64,000 bases of DNA from Cliona cf. orientalis (lineage: Eukaryota; Porifera; Demospongiae; Clionaida; Clionaidae), in contig OZ005706.1 in assembly GCA_963930775.1 (NCBI GenBank), positions 4,020,545-4,084,544 on the forward strand, in the 5' to 3' direction. Numbering within the stretch: the first letter of the stretch is position 1; the number at the start of each line of letters is the position of its first letter. Below the pieces are notes generated by a model. It saw nothing but the letters and a program-made list of their open reading frames with translations. It was not told the DNA's origin and ran no database searches. Shown in pieces: positions 58,546-64,000 of the stretch. The position numbers were made by a program, and so were the translations under genes.

Positions 58546-59189
58546 AACCTAAGATAAAAGAATATGTGAGCGTATAATGTAATGTAATTAATGTAATGTA
58601 ATGTAATATAATGTAATGTAAATAATTCATTCGAAGCACAGGAAAAGGTATTGTGCAATAATTTTTATATCATCATGTAGAATGAAACAAAAATAATAAT
58701 TGAATCGTCTCAGATTTTTGATTTTCACTTTCAGGTTTGAAATACGTGTCGTAGTAGTTTCTGACCACTAAAGCATGAAGGAAATGACTACTGTCCAGAT
58801 GGTGCAATGGTTAAGCTCAGTGTCTGCCAAACAGTGTCAAATGCGTGCACTGGTTCGAATCCCACCCGGGGCCAATGTTTTTTCCATCTTTTTTTTCACT
58901 GCCAGTGATGCTGGGAAGGCAGTCTACATACATCAACAACATTGCATGGACAATGCATGCTCCTTACGTTGGATCTAGACTAGGGGATGATTACATAATA
59001 TACAAGCCCCAAGTCACTCTCAGATATGTTACGCATTAGTATTATGACATTATAGTAATCAATGTTTGCAACTTGAGATTTTCTGCCTTACCACATACCC
59101 AGCTGACCTATTGTAGCACACGTACGATAGAAAACGGTGGCATACCGTTAACCAATTACTGCTTGATAAAATTCTTTTATCTTAGGTTG
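58546..59189. other. Spacer with a TAATG microsatellite and a tRNA-like fragment
   Basis: 58570-58625 is a degenerate TGTAA/TAATG microsatellite. 58798-58876 resembles a decayed tRNA: an A-box-like TGGTGCAATGGTTAAGCTC and a B-box GGTTCGAATCCC are correctly spaced, but the T-stem and acceptor stem do not pair. It is therefore more likely a tRNA-derived SINE head than a tRNA gene. Confidence 0.4.
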
Positions 59190-59535
59190 TGGTAAAAAAA
59201 AGAATTTAATGATGTTTGAGACTCTGGGAAGCCATTCACAACAAACTATTTATGTGACGAGCATGCAGAATAGATCGCACCTGGAAATTTCTTGGAAGCG
59301 GAATTTTGATTCGCACCTTAGAATTAAAGATATATCACACTTTTAGTGTTTCCCCATATGTTTGTATAGGAAAGCCATGCATTGGCAATGCTTTCCGCCC
59401 ACGCGCGCACATAAACTTGACGACCTTTACCCAATTTTATCAAAATTGAAGTATAGGCTTCCTGCTTGCATTGTATGGCTCTACTATATTATGTGGAGGT
59501 TTCTGAACATTTTTTTCTGCGGTCTCCTTGAAAAT
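59190..59535 (+). repeat. Diverged ACACTAAG element
   Basis: Keeps GCATGCAGAATAGATC, GAATTTTGATTCGCACC, TGTATAGGAAAGCCATGC and GACGACCTTTACCC, but lacks clear end motifs. It lies between the plus and minus clusters. Confidence 0.55.
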
Positions 59536-60465
59536 TAAAAGAGCCTGGCCAACCTGCTTAAATGTAAGTACACAACGTCATGCTATTTTTATACCTATGT
59601 GCCCCTACTCTGTACCTGTCATCTCATTGTTAAACCTATCCTTTTAGGGACAAATGTTCCTGTCTCATCACATGCAACTTGAACAAAATTATGATATATC
59701 CCCAATCACACTCCATAACTGCCATGCAAGTTAACAAAACTTGCCTATACTAGCTACATGCAAATACTTTTCGACTATCACATTAATTATCAGATAGTCT
59801 CATACATAACCGGGGCCACCTTTTAGCTAAGTTGTTAAAAAAAGCAAAAGCTATGTGAATAGAATTCAGTAACTACGTTTAGATTTATAAGTCATAGTTG
59901 AATTATTTTTTAGGTATTATCTCCTCAGTGATTCTCTCACAAGGACTTATAGTAACTGTCCATATTAAATATAATTATTTATGGTATGACCCTCTGTTAG
60001 TTTTCATGGTTACGTATCTCCCCTTAGTTATACTGTCACTATCACTGAAGTCGATCCTCTATAGCAGCTGTGATCTTGTTCCTATATCATCATCTATGCA
60101 ACTGGGTATATACTATACCATGGCCAAAACTCAAAAAAGGAAAAGATTCTCTATGAAAAAAATGATAATAATAAAAAATAAGAGAAAAGATTGATCCGAA
60201 AATACACAAAATTATAAAAAATGCCCCTCCCCTGTACCCTATCTCTGCTCTCTAACCTCTCCCGCTCTCTTCTCCCATTTTGCTGATTACATCTTATACA
60301 TCTCTAATAATCTAATGATTATTATTATTGAATACTTGTTGTGTCATAGTGACACCATTAATAATTTTACCTTTGTTTCTACACTACCACAATTATTATC
60401 CATTTCTTATTAATTTAATATCATACTTATTGTATTTGTTTAAACTTTTATTTATTTCAAAGAGA
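59536..60465. other. Centre between the inverted clusters, no supported gene
   Basis: AT-rich. A 98-codon plus frame (59898-60194) is hydrophobic with two or three membrane-like segments, ending in a Lys-rich tail. It has no recognisable family and a composition close to translated AT-rich DNA, so I do not call it a gene. Confidence 0.35.
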
Positions 60466-62905
60466 CCAGAACACTAAGCAGAAAAAAAATTGTCCAAAAC
60501 CACTACATAATTGAGCTGGATGCTTAGTAGAGTCATACAGTGCAAGCAGGCACCCTATTCCAATTTTGACCAAAGTAGGTAAAGGTCGTCACAATTATAT
60601 GCGCGCGTGGCCCCGCCCCTCACGTAGCGCGTGGGCGGAAAACATTGCAAACGCCTATACAAACATATGGGGAAACTTCCTGGGGAATTTTGATTCATGC
60701 CTTAGAATTAGTTACGGCCCTTTGATCAAATCTAATTTCGACCCATTCTGCGTGCCCATGTAAAAATTATCCCAAGTGCTCCCAAATCCCCCATGAATTA
60801 GATTATTTATTTAAATTTGCTTTGTTAATTCAAGCTAGCATGCACACTAAGCAGAAAAAAATTGTCCAGAAAACCACATAATACACCTAGGATGCACAGT
60901 AGAGCCATACAAAGCAAGTAAGCAACCTAGGATGCACAGTAGAGCCATACAAAGCAAGCAAACAACCTATACACCAATTTTGAGAAAATTTCTAAATAAC
61001 GCACACCACGGGTATTCCCCGTTTTTTATGTAGCGCGTGGGCGGAAAATATTGCAAACGTATGGCTTCCCTATACAACCATATGGGAAAACTTTAAAGGG
61101 CCGTAACTTAATTCTAAGGCATGAATCAAAATTCCCCAGGATCAAATCTCTAGTTTTGACCCATTCTGCGTGCCCATGTAAAAATAATCTCCCCAAGTGC
61201 TCCCAAACCCCCCGTGAATTATTATTTTTATTTTTTTTTTTCAAGGAGACCACACAAGCAAAAAAAAAATTGTCCGGAAACCACGACGTAATTGAGCTGG
61301 ATGCTTAGTAGTAGAGCCATACAATGCAAGCAGGCTGCCTATACTCCAATTTTGGCCAAAATTGACAAAGGTCGTCAAGTCTATGTGCGCGCGTAGCCCC
61401 GCCCCTCACGTAGTGCGTGGGCGGAAAACATTGCAAACGTATGGCTTCCTATACAAACGTGGGGAAACTTCAAAGGGCCGTAACTTTAATTGTAAGGTGT
61501 GAATCAAAATTCTGTCTGGTCAAATCTCTAATTTTAACCCATTCTGCGTGCCCATGTAAAAATTGTCCCCCAAAGTGCTCTCAAACCCCCCATGAATTAG
61601 ATTATTTAATTATTTAAGTTTGCTTTTTCAAGCTAGCGTGCACACTAAGCAGAAAAAAATTGTCCAGAAAACCACATAATACACCTAGGATGCATAGTAG
61701 AGCCATACAAAGCAAGGAAACAACCTATACTCCAAATTTGAGAAAGTTTCTAAATAACGCACACCACGGGTATTCCCCGTTTTTCACGTAGCGCGTGGGC
61801 AGAAAACATTGCAAACGCATGGCTTCCCTATACAAACATATGGGAAAACTTTAAAGGACCGTAACTAATTCAAAGGCGTGAATCAAAATTCCCCAGGATC
61901 AAATCTCTAGTTTCAACCCATTCTGCGTGCCCATGTAAAAATTATCCCCTCAAGTGCTCCCAAACCCCCCATGAATTAGATTATTTATTTAATTATTTAA
62001 ATATGCTTTTTTTTCTACTTAGTGTTAGTGTGTAATTTCAAGTAGATCAGAACACTTAGCAGAAAAAAATTGTCCAAAAACCACCATATAATCGAGCTGG
62101 ATGCATAGTGAAACCATACAATACAAGCAGGCAGCCTAAATTTCAATTTTGTCAATAGTTGGTAAAGGTCGTCACGTTTATGTGCGCGCGTGACTCCGCC
62201 CCTCACGTAGCGCGTGGGCGGAAACATTGCAAACACATGGCTTCCCTGTACAAACATATGGGGAAACTTCAAAGGGCCGTAACTTTGATTGTAAGATGTG
62301 AATCAAAAATCTGTCCGGTCAAATCTCTAGTTTCGACCCATTCTGCGTGCCCATGTAAAAATTATCTCCCCAAGTACTCCCAAACCCCCCATGAATTAGA
62401 TTATGTAATTATTTAAATATGCTTTTTTTTCAAGAAGCGGACACACTAAGCAGAAAAAACAGTCCTGACCACCGCATAGTTGAGCTGGATGCATACTAGA
62501 CCCATACAATGCAAGCAGACAGCCTAAACTTCAATTTTGACAAAAGTGGGTAAAGGTCGTCACGTTACTGTGCGCGCGTGGCCACGCCCCTCACGTACCG
62601 CGTGGGCGGAAACATTGCAAATGCATGGCTTCCTATACAAACATGGGGATACTTCAAAGGGCCGTAACTTTAATTCTAATGTGTGAATCAAAATTCCATC
62701 TGGTCAAACCTGTTACTTTGACCCATTCTGCGTGCCCGTATAAAAATTATGTCCGCAAGTGCTCCCAAATCCTCCATGAATTAGATTATTAGAGTTTTTT
62801 TGTTTTTTCCTACTTAGTGTATAACTACTTAGTGTTTAACTACTTGTTGTGTAACTACTTACTGTGTAACAAGCTACCGTGCACACTAAGCAGAAAAAAA
62901 AACTG
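60466..62905 (-). repeat. Inverted cluster of about five to six ACACTAAG elements
   Basis: Same units as 53.3-58.5 kb but reversed: each runs from ACACTAAGCAGAAAAAAATT through GGTCGTCAC, GTAGCGCGTGGGCGGAAA, CATTCTGCGTGCCCATGTAA to a TTTTTYTACTTAGTGT-like end. Starts lie near 60471, 60843, 61642, 62447 and 62889. Confidence 0.8.
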
Positions 62906-63413
62906 CGGCACATAAGTGTACGTACCTGCATTGTATAGATTAATATGCACTTAGGCTTACTTTACATTGATTGATAATTGGGACTAATTACCATTAAGCC
63001 CGATAAAGGCTAGTGTTGTTATAACAGGCAAGAGAGAAGTGAAGTTAGTGGATAGATCGAGAACATTGATTGTTTACCATGCAGATACATACATTGATTG
63101 TTTACCATACATTGATTGTTTACCATGCAGATACATACACTGCAATACTTTATGTACATTTGGTATATATTACTATGGTAACAACATCTAATGTCACTAA
63201 AACCATTCTTCAGTAGAGTAGAGCATCCATAGTCAAGTCATGTTCAAAACAGCTACCCTAGCCCACAATAATTGAATCAGCGTACAGTGCCTGCACGATT
63301 TAGCATTGGTATACCATAGTAACAATACCAAGTACCTTAGATGATTTCCACCCACTCTAACTGTGCCGCAGGCACAGTTAGAGCTTGCTGGAAATCATCT
63401 AAGGAGCTACCAT

Positions 63414-64000
63414 GCACACTAAGCACAAAAAGTTCCACATAATTAGAAACATGCATGTATATAATATTCACACGCTACAGTATAATAATATTATTATAGT
63501 CATCCCGAGTATTACTGTAAAAAAACTGTTCAGAAACCACCACATAGTTGAGCTGGATGCCCATACAATTGGAAACAAGGCCGTCTATGCTCCTAATAGA
63601 GCCAAGAAAACTCAGAGTATATAATCAGTGTTGAGAGGTTCAGTACCAGTGGTCGCTGCAATACTTTACTTCCTACTAGTACTCAAGATCACCACAGCAC
63701 ACACACAAGGCTAGGGGAAGAGGTTCAGTGCCTGTGGCCACTGCAACACGTTACTTTGTACTAGTACTCAAGATCACCACAGCACACACACAAGGCTAGG
63801 GGAAAAGCACAAAACAATTTTAGTTATGTTTCTCAACTAGATGTACTTTCCCACACATCCACACATACGTAATGTAAAACTATAGCTGTATTACCCCAAC
63901 TACCTCTCAGCAAAAACGGGAGTTATAACTGTTGTGGCTGATTCTTCATCCATTCAGCAAGTCTCTGGATACAATAGCTCCATGGTAGCCTATGCATGTA
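63414..64000 (-). repeat. ACACTAAG-linked segment, inverted, tail of the cluster
   Basis: After an ACACTAAGCACAAAAAG start, the sequence from about 63560 is the reverse complement of the extra segment at 54450-54830 (CTCAGAGTATATAATCAGTG, CAAGGCTAGGGGAA, ATTCAGCAAGTCTCTGGATA). The block containing CAAGATCACCACAGCACACA is duplicated at 63684-63720 and 63767-63800. The element continues past the window end. Confidence 0.65.

Noticed and set aside
58798-58876. Possible tRNA gene
   Set aside because: A-box and B-box-like words are present, but the T-stem and acceptor stem do not pair; more likely a SINE head.
59898-60194. 98-codon membrane-like protein
   Set aside because: Hydrophobicity is what AT-rich DNA yields by chance; no family, no splice context.

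Overview
The window looks like nuclear DNA of an early-branching animal. A demosponge is my guess, from the gene content, the compact GT-AG introns, the many ACATGTACATGT runs and the very dense small transposons; the sequence alone does not prove it. I see no rRNA or CRISPR and no intact tRNA. Only one host gene is recognisable with confidence. The rest is mobile DNA, much of it nested.

Region 1 (1-13.1 kb, minus strand) holds the 5' half of a Discs-large (DLG/SAP97-type MAGUK) gene. Ten exons chain in phase to give an L27 domain, PDZ1 and PDZ2 (341 residues). PDZ3, SH3 and the guanylate-kinase domain would lie beyond the left edge. The introns carry MITEs, a tandem array and several dispersed repeats.

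Region 2 (13.1-22.8 kb) has no gene I can support. It is a mosaic of inverted-repeat elements. Several can be bounded by their terminal inverted repeats (TIRs) and target-site duplications (TSDs): CCGTA elements flanked by TA, CAGGGTTGC elements, TAGCCTCGTCCCC foldbacks and ACACTAAG elements.

Region 3 (22.8-34.1 kb) holds two tyrosine-recombinase (DIRS/Ngaro/PAT-type) retroelement fossils. The first (22842-27851, minus) keeps the diagnostic split direct repeats A1-body-B1-A2-B2 and looks nearly whole. The second (about 29.85-33.9 kb, plus) is clearly broken.

Region 4 (35999-50189) is the most unusual part: a single 14.2-kb DNA transposon. Its ends match as inverted repeats, and behind each end lies about 1.6 kb of an 80-90 bp minisatellite in inverted orientation. 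Inside, on the minus strand, are a DDE-type transposase with OTU-protease, CXC and SANT-like parts, and a ten-exon gene for a P-loop ATPase resembling DUF927, whose tail carries seven PAAPGTQ repeats and a basic nuclear-type signal. A MULE/KDZ-like transposase paired with an ATPase suggests a two-component transposon. Each gene has one apparent one-base frame slip.

Region 5 (50.2-64 kb) holds one plausible host exon, then a dense cluster of about 420-bp ACACTAAG elements head-to-tail on the plus strand (53.3-58.5 kb) and inverted (60.5-62.9 kb). It is interrupted by a near-palindromic foldback with a perfect 9-bp target duplication.
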